In this document: positions 13,659-21,926 of the stretch, one piece after another
How the letters are laid out: each line of letters begins with the position of its first letter
Position numbering within the stretch: position 1 is the first letter of the stretch
Source of the DNA: DATGFK01 sp040007395
GTDB taxonomy: Bacteria; Chloroflexota; Anaerolineae; Aggregatilineales; UBA2796
NCBI GenBank assembly: GCA_040007395.1
Contig: JBDTVG010000110.1
Span: 1 to 22,930 of the forward strand
Direction: 5' to 3'
Length of the DNA: 22,930 nucleotides
The notes under the pieces: model-generated
The model's database searches: none
Seen by the model: the letters and a program-made list of their open reading frames with translations, nothing else
Told to the model about the DNA's origin: nothing
Program-made: the position numbers and the translations under genes

Positions 13659-16541
13659 ATGGATGGCCTACCAATGTCTGAACCGACACCTGAATCCCGT
13701 CCAAAACTCATGCTGATCGATGGTCATGGGTTGGCCTATCGTCAGTTTCATGGGCTGCCGATGGACAAGTTCACCACGAAAAGCGGCGAACCGACTAACG
13801 CGACGTGGGGCTTTGCCCGCACGCTCCTCGATATTTTGCAATCGCCCACACCGCCGGAGTATCTCGCTGTGTCGTTCGATCAGGGCTTGAGTGGTCGCGA
13901 GATAACTTATACTGCCTACAAGGCCAATCGTGACGAAATGGCGAGCGCCTTGAGCGTTCAGATTGATCGTATTCGCCAACTCGTACAAGCCTTCAATATC
14001 CCAATTATGGAAAAAGCGGGCTACGAAGCCGATGATGTGTTGGGCGCGGCTTCGGTGCAAGGAGTGTCGCTGGGCGTGGATGTGCATATCGTCACCGGAG
14101 ATCGCGACCTACTGCAACTGGTTAACGAGCATGTAACGATTGAACTGCCTGCCCCACCCGCCGCCCGTCGCGGAGCCTCGACGGAAGCCCAAGTCTACGA
14201 CATCGCACGGGTTATCGAACGGTTTGGCGTGACTCCGCAGCAGTATGTCGATTTCAAAGCCTTTGTCGGGGACACATCCGATAACATCCCCGGCGTAAAG
14301 GGCATTGGCGACAAAGGCGCGGCGCAGTTGATTCAGCAGTATGGCACGCTGGATAACATCTACGCGCACCTTGACGAAATTCCCGGCAAAAAGCGTGAAT
14401 ATCTGGAACAGGGACGCGAGAACGCTTTTCTGAGCCGCGATCTGTCGCGCATAATGATCGATATTCCACTAACGCTGGATCTAACCAAGTGCGTAGCGCA
14501 CGATTACGATCCTGCGGTGGTGGCAAAGCTGTTCCATGAACTTGAGTTTAGATCGCTGACCAACCGATTGGCGCTCCCAGCCGCCGCGCCAGTCGCTAGC
14601 GGTGCAGCCAATTCGCCGCAGCAGTTGAGCATGTTCGAGTCGGACGCGCCCGCCGTACCAACGATTGACCCTATCGCGCCGATTAACCATGTCGTGACAA
14701 CGATTGTGGTGGATACGCACGAAGCGCTGGACGATCTGGTGCGGGTGCTAGCAGCAGCCGAAGCGATCTCCTTTGACACCGAAACAACAGGCGTTGACCA
14801 GATGCGCGCCGATCTGGTCGGTATATCGCTGGCGGTAAATGCTGAGACAGGCTATTACATTCCAGTTGGGCATCTCGCGCCCGATGCGCTGACTGAGCCG
14901 CCGCGCCAACTGCCGATAGCGACGGTCATTGAAGCGTTACGTCCCTCAATGACCGATCCTCACAAGCCCAAATGGGCGCACAACGCTCCTTATGATTTGA
15001 TCATGCTGCGCCGCTATGGGCTAGACGTGACCCCGATTACTATCGACTCAATGATCGCGATCTGGATGCTTGACCCAGACCGCCCCAAAGGACTCAAGGA
15101 TCAAGCGGATCGACGGCTCAATATTGAGATGACGCATATTGAGGAGTTGATCGGCAGGGGCAAAAAGCAGATCACGATGGCACAAGTTCCGGTGGATCGT
15201 GCTGCGCCCTATGCCGCCGCTGATGCCGCCGTGACCTATGCGCTGGTCGGCGGGTTGCAGACCGAGTTACAGGAAAGCGGGCTGTGGAAAGTCTTTGAAC
15301 AAGTCGAAATGCCGCTGGTTCCGGTGCTGTCCGATATCGATATGAACGGAGTCAAGCTCGATCTGCCGTATCTTGCCGAATTGGGCGTTGAATTTACCGA
15401 ACGACTTGCGGCTTTTCAGGAAGAAATCTACGAGTTAGCAGGCCAACCGTTCAACATTGGCAGCCTAAAACAGCTTAACGAAATTTTGTTTGACAAGCTG
15501 AAACTGCCCACGAAGGGGCTTAGCAAATCTCAACACGGCTATTCTATCGATGCTGACGCATTGGAATCCCTGAGCGAACATCACGAGATCGTGGCGCGCA
15601 TCTTGGAGTGGCGTGGCCTCGGCAAGCTCAAGAGTACCTACGTGGACAGCCTGCAAACGCTGGTCGATTCTGAAGGCCGCGTCCACACCACCTATAACCA
15701 AACGGGATCAGTCACCGGACGTATCAGCAGCGAGAATCCGAACTTGCAGCAGATCCCGATCCGCACGGAGGAAGGCCGCCGCGTGCGTCGTGCCTTCATT
15801 GCCTCGCCGGGGTATCATCTGCTGAGTGTGGACTACAGCCAGATCGAACTACGCATCTTGGCAAGTTTCAGCGGCGATCCGTTTCTGCGTGAGGCATTCC
15901 TGCACGATCAGGACGTTCACCGGGCAACCGCCGCAGCGGTGTATAGCATCGGCTTTGACGAAGTGACAAAAGAGCAGCGCTACTTCGCCAAGCGCGTCAA
16001 CTTCGGGCTGATGTACGGCATGGGGGCGCACCGTCTCGCCCGTGAAAGCGGAATGCCGATGTCGGAAGCGCAGCAGTTTATCGAGCGCTATTTTCAGCGC
16101 TTCCCCGGTGTCCAAGAATACTTCGCCAAAAGTAAAGCCGAAGCCAAAGACAAAGGCTATCTCACTACGTCGTTGGGACGGAGACGCTATTTTCCCAGTT
16201 TGCTAGCCGGAAGCGGCGGATCGCAGGTGCATCGCGCTCGCGCCGAACGTGAAGCCATCAATATGCCGATTCAGGGAACAGCCGCCGATATTATCAAGAT
16301 CGCGATGTCCCATCTGGCACAGCGCCTCAAGGCAGAACGACCCAACGCTCGTTTGATCTTGCAGGTTCACGACGAACTCGTGCTGGAAGTTCCTGACGCT
16401 GATATTGCAGAGACGGCAGCACTAGTGCGCGAAGTAATGGAAACTGCGCCCCTCACCGAGATTGCGCTGGATGTGCCGCTGCGGGCAGATGCCCATATCG
16501 GGCTGAATTGGGCAGAGATGAGTCCAGTGGATGAGCGCTGA
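13659..16541 (+). CDS. polA: DNA polymerase I
   Basis: A 960-aa replication and repair polymerase with three domains. The 5'-3' nuclease (about 16-305) has LMLIDGHGLAYR, YEADDVLG and GDTSDNIPGVKGIGDKGA. The 3'-5' proofreading domain (about 345-535) has all three exo motifs: SFDTETTG (Asp373, Glu375), HNAPYDLIML (Asp446) and YAAADAA (Asp522), so it should be active, unlike Taq polymerase. The polymerase domain has motif A LLSVDYSQIELRI (Asp725), motif B KRVNFGLMYG (Phe782, the residue linked to dideoxynucleotide discrimination) and motif C QVHDELVLEVP (Asp905). Neither ATG at 13659 nor ATG at 13674 has a clear ribosome site. The second (MSEPTPESRPK) is an equally reasonable start. It follows the receiver-domain gene closely and may share its transcript. 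Confidence 0.97.
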   Translation: MDGLPMSEPTPESRPKLMLIDGHGLAYRQFHGLPMDKFTTKSGEPTNATWGFARTLLDILQSPTPPEYLAVSFDQGLSGREITYTAYKANRDEMASALSVQIDRIRQLVQAFNIPIMEKAGYEADDVLGAASVQGVSLGVDVHIVTGDRDLLQLVNEHVTIELPAPPAARRGASTEAQVYDIARVIERFGVTPQQYVDFKAFVGDTSDNIPGVKGIGDKGAAQLIQQYGTLDNIYAHLDEIPGKKREYLEQGRENAFLSRDLSRIMIDIPLTLDLTKCVAHDYDPAVVAKLFHELEFRSLTNRLALPAAAPVASGAANSPQQLSMFESDAPAVPTIDPIAPINHVVTTIVVDTHEALDDLVRVLAAAEAISFDTETTGVDQMRADLVGISLAVNAETGYYIPVGHLAPDALTEPPRQLPIATVIEALRPSMTDPHKPKWAHNAPYDLIMLRRYGLDVTPITIDSMIAIWMLDPDRPKGLKDQADRRLNIEMTHIEELIGRGKKQITMAQVPVDRAAPYAAADAAVTYALVGGLQTELQESGLWKVFEQVEMPLVPVLSDIDMNGVKLDLPYLAELGVEFTERLAAFQEEIYELAGQPFNIGSLKQLNEILFDKLKLPTKGLSKSQHGYSIDADALESLSEHHEIVARILEWRGLGKLKSTYVDSLQTLVDSEGRVHTTYNQTGSVTGRISSENPNLQQIPIRTEEGRRVRRAFIASPGYHLLSVDYSQIELRILASFSGDPFLREAFLHDQDVHRATAAAVYSIGFDEVTKEQRYFAKRVNFGLMYGMGAHRLARESGMPMSEAQQFIERYFQRFPGVQEYFAKSKAEAKDKGYLTTSLGRRRYFPSLLAGSGGSQVHRARAEREAINMPIQGTAADIIKIAMSHLAQRLKAERPNARLILQVHDELVLEVPDADIAETAALVREVMETAPLTEIALDVPLRADAHIGLNWAEMSPVDER

Positions 16542-16569
16542 TGGCTAACATTGCTCTCGATCCATTCAC

Positions 16570-16643
16570 GGACAACGCATATATCGGACAACGCGGGCGT
16601 TGTCCCTACGAAATACCGTCTTGATGTAGGGACAGCCCTGTCC
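16570..16643. repeat. REP-like cluster of nested palindromes
   Basis: GGACAACGC occurs at 16570-16578 and again at 16586-16594, where with GCGTTGTCC (16597-16605) it makes a perfect 9-bp palindrome around GG. TGTCCCTAC (16601-16609) then pairs with GTAGGGACA (16626-16634), which leads into a second palindrome, GGACAG-CC-CTGTCC (16630-16643). Such 'GTAGGGACA' units look like dispersed intergenic repeats. It starts 29 nt after the polA stop and could also end its transcript. Confidence 0.75.
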
Positions 16644-16670
16644 GCTGAAGTTTGACTGATTTCGAAAAAG

Positions 16671-16724
16671 CGATTGGCTTCTGTTAGGCTTAGGTTACGA
16701 GCAAAAGTCCACAGAAACCAATCG
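16671..16724 (+). repeat. Hairpin upstream of the transposase remnant
   Basis: CGATTGGCTTCTGT (16671-16684) and ACAGAAACCAATCG (16711-16724) are inverted copies matching at 13 of 14 positions around a 26-nt loop. It ends immediately before the AGGAAA ribosome site and ATG (16733) of the transposase remnant. It may mark the left part of the insertion element or a translation-limiting leader hairpin. No matching right end was found. Confidence 0.55.
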
Positions 16725-16732
16725 AGGAAATA

Positions 16733-17260
16733 ATGGCGTACAGTGGCGAATTAATCAATGGAATGTTGCTACTCTTGGAGGCGCACCGCGGGATATTGAG
16801 CGGGTGTATTGGCGGGCCATGGGACTGGTGTTGGGCGAAATCTTCGCGTTTAAGCCGCATCGGGTGACGGATTTACTGAGGGCGCTGGGTTTGGTGGAAG
16901 AAGACTGGGGAGCAAGGTATCGGCGGTTTCAGCATCTGCCACGCTGCATGGCGGAGCGGGCTGGGTAGGTAATGGTCCAGCAGACGCTGGCACACGTGGG
17001 GGGCGGCGGTGTATATCATCGGTGGGGATTGCACCCAAGTACCGTGCGATAGTCAGAAATTGGAAGGCAGCGCGTGGCTGAAATATCCGCGTAATCCGCC
17101 GTGGAAGGTAGGCATCCATCGGGCGCAACGTTTTTTTAACGGGAGTTGGCTAAGGCCAGTTCACAACGGGTTTAGCCGAGCCATTCCGTTATTATGGTTG
17201 CCCGCCTTCCCCGAAAAAGCGGTGTTGAAAGCGCATGAAGCGTGTAAAGAACACGTAGCC
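16733..17260 (+). pseudogene. Decayed DDE transposase of an insertion sequence
   Basis: Transposase-like sequence is split over several frames. From ATG 16733 (after GAGGAAA) one frame reads MAYSGELINGMLLLLEAHRG. A second gives RVYWRAMGLVLGEIFAF, KPHRVTDLLRALGLVEEDWG and ARYRRFQ before a stop near 16968. A third, open from about 16979 to 17452, gives VYIIGGDCTQVPCDSQK, with the Asp expected of the first DDE residue, then VGIHRAQRFFNGSWLRP and RAIPLLWLPAFPEKAV. After about 17260 the resemblance ends, so the last two acidic residues are missing. The pattern matches DDE transposases of the IS4/IS701-like group; family assignment is tentative. Frameshifts and truncation make it nonfunctional. Confidence 0.8.
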
Positions 17261-17458
17261 GGGCCTCCTACGCTTCCCGCCATGCACTCGCTTTTTTATC
17301 CAAAAAGGCCAAACTTTAGGCTTGCTCCATGCAGTAGAGCAAGCAAGGGTGAAGATAAATTTGATACGCTTGCCCTACTAGAGTCGCACGCCTGTCGCCA
17401 TTTTGCCCGCCGATTGCTACACTTTAGGCGAGTTTCCTTGCAAGGAAGATGATGTTAT
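17261..17458. other. Region between the transposase remnant and the glycosidase gene
   Basis: It contains a hairpin GCTTGCTC (17320-17327) / GAGCAAGC (17337-17344) with an 8-bp stem and 9-nt loop, and the ribosome site AAGGAAG (17442-17448) of the next gene. No clear promoter was seen. An open frame across it continues the transposase frame but has no recognisable content. Confidence 0.4.
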
Positions 17459-18631
17459 GTGCTTCCCTTCGGATTACATCCATTGAGTTTGCCACGCTTG
17501 GCATATCTCGCCGGACGTGGTGTGCGGCGCTTTGGCCCCGCCGTGCTGCGTGTGATCGTGTTATTGGCGGCTTTGCTACAACTGACTCCTGCCCCACCTA
17601 GAATGCTGCCCTATCCGCCACAGGCTGTCGAGACACAGCATCCAGTGGTATGCGTTCACACCCGACTGACCGATGAAGTTGAAGACCTCAAGATTCAGCG
17701 GACTCTGCAACTAGTGCGCGAAATGGGAGCCAGTACGATTGTTGATTTTTTGCCTTGGGCGTATATCGAAGGGGAAAAGGGACAATATGACTGGCACCAT
17801 CCGGATCGCATCATCAACATGGCGCGACAGGAAGGCATAGACGTAATTGTGCGGTTGGGGCTTGTCCCCGCATGGGCGCGTCCCAAACCCCCAGCACAAG
17901 AAACTTCGTTAAATTACTTAACGCCCGATCACTTCGAGGACTATGCTCAGTTTGTCGGCAAGTTTGTTGAACATTACCGGGGTGTCGTGGGGAAAATTAT
18001 TGTCTGGAATGAGCCAAACATTAATATGGAGTGGGGCTATCGTGCGTCCACACCCGAAGAATATGTGCAGATGCTCAAGCTCGTCTATGCCGCCGCCCAT
18101 GAGGCCAACCCGAATATCGTTATCTTGGCGGGTGCGTTGGCCCCGACTCTTGAGCCAGAAGGGAGTCCCAATGGACTCAACGATCTAGCCTATTTGCGAC
18201 GGATGTATGCAGCAGGCGCGGCCTCCTATTTCGATGCGCTAGCGGTTCACACTTATGGTTTCACCGATCAACCAGAGGCCGAACCAGCCCCAGATCGCTT
18301 GAACTTCCGGCGGTTTGAATTGTTATACGCCATCATGCAGGAAAATCACGATGCTGCCAAACCTATCTACATTACCGAAAGTGGCTGGAACGACGATCCA
18401 CGCTGGACAAAAGCTGTACATTCCGGTCAGCGAGTCAAATACACACTCGATAGTTTCAAGCTGATCGAGCAGCGCTGGCCTACTGTCAAGAATCTGTGCA
18501 TCTGGTATTTTCGGGTGCCGCTGCCCGTGCTGAATTACCCCGACTATTTCGCCTTCGCGACTACCGAATTTCGCCTGAAGCCGATCTATTATGCTGTACA
18601 GGGCTATGCACGCGGACTCGCCGAGCAATGA
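17459..18631 (+). CDS. GH39-like (clan A) glycoside hydrolase, membrane-anchored or secreted
   Basis: A 390-aa protein with an N-terminal hydrophobic segment (about 28-42, LRVIVLLAALLQL) after a basic stretch, so it is probably exported or anchored. The remainder is a clan GH-A TIM barrel. The acid/base Glu185 lies in IIVWNEPNINMEWG and the nucleophile Glu307 in KPIYITESGWND, with FDALAVHTYG (258-267) between them. The order and spacing recall family 39 and related cellulase-like glycosidases. The sugar substrate cannot be read. The start is GTG 17459, the only start in frame after a stop at 17450, with AAGGAAG about 10 nt upstream; three ATGs just before it are in other frames. Its TGA overlaps the ATG of the next gene (ATGA), indicating translational coupling. 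Confidence 0.82.
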   Translation: MLPFGLHPLSLPRLAYLAGRGVRRFGPAVLRVIVLLAALLQLTPAPPRMLPYPPQAVETQHPVVCVHTRLTDEVEDLKIQRTLQLVREMGASTIVDFLPWAYIEGEKGQYDWHHPDRIINMARQEGIDVIVRLGLVPAWARPKPPAQETSLNYLTPDHFEDYAQFVGKFVEHYRGVVGKIIVWNEPNINMEWGYRASTPEEYVQMLKLVYAAAHEANPNIVILAGALAPTLEPEGSPNGLNDLAYLRRMYAAGAASYFDALAVHTYGFTDQPEAEPAPDRLNFRRFELLYAIMQENHDAAKPIYITESGWNDDPRWTKAVHSGQRVKYTLDSFKLIEQRWPTVKNLCIWYFRVPLPVLNYPDYFAFATTEFRLKPIYYAVQGYARGLAEQ

Positions 18632-19431
18632 GTCGCGCAAGAACCATCTTGAGAAAACTTGGCTGGCGGCGACCCATGCTAGCGCTGCTGTGCCTGATTC
18701 TCACGGCGATGTTCTTCTACGATTGGCTGTTGGCGCAGCCGTTCAACGATGGCACATGGGATAGAGTACGGAAAAACGGCGTGCTCCGGATCGGCATGGA
18801 CGCAAGCTATCCGCCCTTTGGCAATACCCCAAACGGTCAACCTGTCGGACTGGATGTGGATCTCGCCAATGAGATCGGGCGGCGGCTTGGCGTGCGTATA
18901 GAGATCGCCAATATGGGCTTCGATGGCCTGTACGATGCGCTCAAGACCGCCCAAGTCGATGCCCTGATTTCAGCGCTATCGTTTAATCCGACCAAAGGCA
19001 ATGTCCTGTACACACAAAGTTATTTCGATGCTGGACAGATCCTTGCCTCACGCGACGGGCATATTGCCACCATGAACGATCTTGAAGGGCTAACGGTGGC
19101 GGTTGAATATGGCAGTGTGGCGGATGAAGTTGTCCGAGTGTGGCAGCGGCGCTTGCATTTACTCAAGGTGAGCCGCTTCACCACCTCGGACGAAGCACTA
19201 GCCGCCGCATCCGCAGGCAAAACCGATGCTGCTTTGACCGATGCCCTTACAGCGCGGTTGTACCTGCGATCTCATCAAGGACTTGTCCTTAGCCCAACTC
19301 AGGTCACGCATGATCCCTACAGTGTCGCGGTTCGCACCTCAAGCTATGATCTTGGTGCTGCGATCAGCGGTGCGTTGCGTGGGATGCAGCAAGACGGCAC
19401 GTTGACAAAGATCCTGTCGCGCTGGTTGTGA
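18628..19431 (+). CDS. Family 3 extracellular solute-binding protein, membrane-anchored
   Basis: A 267-aa protein of the amino-acid-type periplasmic binding family. A basic N-terminus (MSRARTILRKLGWRR) and one hydrophobic segment (about 16-35, PMLALLCLILTAMFFYDWLLA) fit a signal anchor; no lipobox is evident. The binding domain shows GVLRIGMDASYPPFG (51-65), GLDVDLANEIGRRLGVRIE (74-92) and GLYDALKTAQVDALIS, typical of lobe I, and ends with DGTLTKILSRWL. The start at ATG 18628 overlaps the glycosidase stop by ATGA and directly precedes the anchor; a longer in-frame extension from 18496 would lie inside the glycosidase gene. No permease or ATPase gene adjoins it, so it may be a sensor or an orphan binding protein. 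Confidence 0.9.
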   Translation: MSRARTILRKLGWRRPMLALLCLILTAMFFYDWLLAQPFNDGTWDRVRKNGVLRIGMDASYPPFGNTPNGQPVGLDVDLANEIGRRLGVRIEIANMGFDGLYDALKTAQVDALISALSFNPTKGNVLYTQSYFDAGQILASRDGHIATMNDLEGLTVAVEYGSVADEVVRVWQRRLHLLKVSRFTTSDEALAAASAGKTDAALTDALTARLYLRSHQGLVLSPTQVTHDPYSVAVRTSSYDLGAAISGALRGMQQDGTLTKILSRWL

Positions 19432-19445
19432 GATAACTCTCACAA
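19426..19445. terminator. Perfect hairpin at the junction of convergent genes
   Basis: TTGTGAGA (19426-19433), loop TAAC and TCTCACAA (19438-19445) form a perfect 8-bp stem that includes the stop codon of the solute-binding protein gene. It lies 30 nt from the stop of the convergent WD40 gene and has no T-run, so it may be a weak bidirectional terminator or an mRNA 3'-end stabiliser. Confidence 0.5.
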
Positions 19446-19474
19446 TTAGCGCCCGCCTGCCATCGAAGAAATTA

Positions 19475-21661
19475 TTAGGCTCTTTTCTGCTTCACGCCCC
19501 ACAGCCAAACCGTGCCATCCTGACTCGCCGAAGCCAGCAGCGATCCATCGGGGCTAAAGGTGAGCCGGGTGACGGTCTGCGATTGACCCTTCAAATCGGC
19601 AAAGTGATCCCCGGTTTTGCTGTTCCACAACCTGATCCCATTATAGTAGGTGTCCTTGAGCGTAAAGCCTCCGGCTGAAGCCAACACCGCTCCGTCAGGG
19701 CTGTAGGCCAGCGCGACCACTGATCCATTATGAGCTTTGATGCTGGCTTTTTCTTGGCTCAATGCGAGATCCCACAGATGGATTGTGCCATTGGTATCGC
19801 CATAGACGAACATTTTACCGTCGGGGCTAAAGATCATTGTGCTAACCTGACTCTTGCCATCCCGGCTATCCGAAGGCAAAACTTGCTCTTGGGCTTGGCC
19901 TATATCCCACAAATGAATCTTCGCATCAGTACCGGAGGCGGCAAGTGTCTTCCCGTCCGGGCTGAAAGCGATGGATAGCACGCCGTAGTTTTTGTTCTTG
20001 TCGCTGCGCCCGTTTAGGAGGGCGCGTTGTTGGCCTGTCTGAATTTCCCACAGGCGGATCGTGCCATCCTGACTAGACGAGGCGATCACCTTGCCATCAG
20101 GTCTAAAGATCACGCTGGTAACGGCTTGTGTGTGTCCGCGCAGCACCGTTTGCAGTTCGCCCATCCGAACATCCCACAAGCGTACTGTGCCATCCGTCCC
20201 CGTTGAAGCCAGCAGTGATCCATCAGGGCTGAACATCGGGTTATAACCTGTCATGAGGGAGCGCTGCTTACCCGTCTTGACATCCCACAAGCGCACCGTA
20301 CCGACACTGCCTTCTACCGAAGCCAGAATCGCACCGTCAGGGCTGAATGAAACATCCGTTACTGGGTAGCGGTTGCCTTCCAAAACGACATGCCGCCGTC
20401 CACTCCTGACATCCCACAAACGCACAGTACCATCGGAACCTTCTACATCTGCCAACACCTTGCCATCAGGACTAAAGGCAATGCCGCTAACTTGACCCCG
20501 ATTGCCAACCAGTGCAGTCCGCTGGTTGCCAATCTCGGCATCCCACAGCCGTACTGTGCCATCGTCACCCGTCGAAGCCAACATTTGCCCGTCGGGACTG
20601 AACGATACGCCGTTCACCGCACTGCGATGGCCTTTGAGAGTCGCCCGTTGGCTGCCAGAGCCGACATCCCACAAGCGCACCGTACCTGTATCATCACCAG
20701 ATACCAGCGATGTTCCCTTCGCATTGAAAATCACGCTGCGCATCTGGATCGGTGGCTGCCCTTGAAGGTTAGTCGCCTGCATTGTAGTCAAGGCTTTGCC
20801 GGAGTCAGCATCCCACAGGCGAATCGTACCATCTGCGCCGCCCGACACAACTTCGGACGCATCGGCGTTGAAGGCGACACTGTACACCTGTCCAATATGC
20901 CCTGTTAGAATGGTGCGCTCAACGCCCATGCGAACGTCCCACAATCGCACCGTACCATCTGCGCCGCCAGAGACAAGGATCTCGCCGTTGTGACTAAAGG
21001 CCACGCTGGTCGCCATGCCCTGATGACCTGCCAATACCGCCCGTTCGACTCCCAACTTCACATCCCAGATGCGGATAATGCCGTTCGAATCGGCGGAAGC
21101 CAACGCATCGGCTTCGGGGCTAAAGGCTAGACTGGTGATCATGGTGTAGTAGCCGCCGAGAACTTCCTGTAGTGTCCCGGAAGCAGTGTCCCACACCCAG
21201 ATATAGCCGTCATCTCCCCCGGCGGCGACCAATTTACCATCAGGGCTAAAGGCAATACTGCGCCGATTCTGACCACTGGGTCCACCTAACAAGCGTGGCG
21301 GCGCGTCGAGCGCAGTCGTATCGTACAGACACACATTGCCCGCAATAGACCCTGTACCCACCAATCCCAACGTCTTGCCGTCCGGCGACCACGCTAGCGC
21401 TAACCCGGTTCCGCAGTGAGCCATCCATGCCAACGACGCAACTTGTTCGGCATTGTTCGCGCCGATAGCAGGCAGCGCCTCGGCGGGTAACTGAGGCGGC
21501 AGTGTTGCTGTCGGCGTAAACTGGATCGTCGGAGTCGGTGAGGGAACAGGCGGCCTATACGACACAAGACCGCCCAACGCCAAAAATCCGACCAACAAAC
21601 CCACAATGATGTACAGGTTATAGCGAATATACCAACTTACGCGGCGAGTTTTTTGCTTCAT
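19475..21661 (-). CDS. Membrane-anchored WD40-repeat protein
   Basis: A 728-aa protein with a short basic N-terminus, one transmembrane segment (about 15-34, NLYIIVGLLVGFLALGGLVS), a Pro/Thr-rich spacer (about 37-60) and then repeats to the end. I count 15 WD40 units, mostly of the form AFSPDGKxLAS...DGTVRLWD. That is enough for two beta-propellers (7+8). With the N-terminus inside, the propellers would face outward as a protein-binding scaffold; no catalytic domain accompanies them. ATG 21659-21661 follows GGAGGA (21668-21673, minus strand) at 7 nt. Repeat 1 is degenerate and repeats 8, 9 and 14 carry small insertions. It converges with the solute-binding protein gene. Partner unknown. Confidence 0.93.
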   Translation of the reverse strand: MKQKTRRVSWYIRYNLYIIVGLLVGFLALGGLVSYRPPVPSPTPTIQFTPTATLPPQLPAEALPAIGANNAEQVASLAWMAHCGTGLALAWSPDGKTLGLVGTGSIAGNVCLYDTTALDAPPRLLGGPSGQNRRSIAFSPDGKLVAAGGDDGYIWVWDTASGTLQEVLGGYYTMITSLAFSPEADALASADSNGIIRIWDVKLGVERAVLAGHQGMATSVAFSHNGEILVSGGADGTVRLWDVRMGVERTILTGHIGQVYSVAFNADASEVVSGGADGTIRLWDADSGKALTTMQATNLQGQPPIQMRSVIFNAKGTSLVSGDDTGTVRLWDVGSGSQRATLKGHRSAVNGVSFSPDGQMLASTGDDGTVRLWDAEIGNQRTALVGNRGQVSGIAFSPDGKVLADVEGSDGTVRLWDVRSGRRHVVLEGNRYPVTDVSFSPDGAILASVEGSVGTVRLWDVKTGKQRSLMTGYNPMFSPDGSLLASTGTDGTVRLWDVRMGELQTVLRGHTQAVTSVIFRPDGKVIASSSQDGTIRLWEIQTGQQRALLNGRSDKNKNYGVLSIAFSPDGKTLAASGTDAKIHLWDIGQAQEQVLPSDSRDGKSQVSTMIFSPDGKMFVYGDTNGTIHLWDLALSQEKASIKAHNGSVVALAYSPDGAVLASAGGFTLKDTYYNGIRLWNSKTGDHFADLKGQSQTVTRLTFSPDGSLLASASQDGTVWLWGVKQKRA

Positions 21662-21926
21662 CAGGAGTCCTCCACGATGCTTGCACGACTTACTCGCCTC
21701 ACTATAGGGTTATTCAGTACGGTCTGTCGTCTGACACACACCACAATCCAGTCGTGACATTCGCACAAATTGCGTGTCGAAAGTTATTACCGTCTTCTCA
21801 TTAACCCGCTATGTTATTTCAACCAGTAGAATGATACGATTACCCCACGAACGCTAGGCGAACGCTGGCAGTCGTCGTGTCATTTGTTAAACTCATCGCT
21901 CATTACGTTTATTGCAGGAGCATGGT
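21662..21926. other. Divergent intergenic region before the transpeptidase gene
   Basis: It separates the divergent WD40 (-) and transpeptidase (+) genes. On the minus strand TATAGT is a possible -10 with a poor -35 (ACGACA at 18 nt). A short direct repeat, CGAACGCTAGG then CGAACGCTGG, lies near 21850-21870. No firm promoter for the plus-strand gene was identified. Confidence 0.4.

Noticed and set aside
18496..18627. Upstream extension of the solute-binding protein
   Set aside because: It lies inside the glycosidase gene; ATG 18628 overlapping the stop and directly preceding the signal anchor is a better start.
21698..21709. CTCACTATAGGG, identical to the 3' part of the phage T7 promoter
   Set aside because: The upstream half (TAATACGA) is missing and no phage genes are near; treated as chance.
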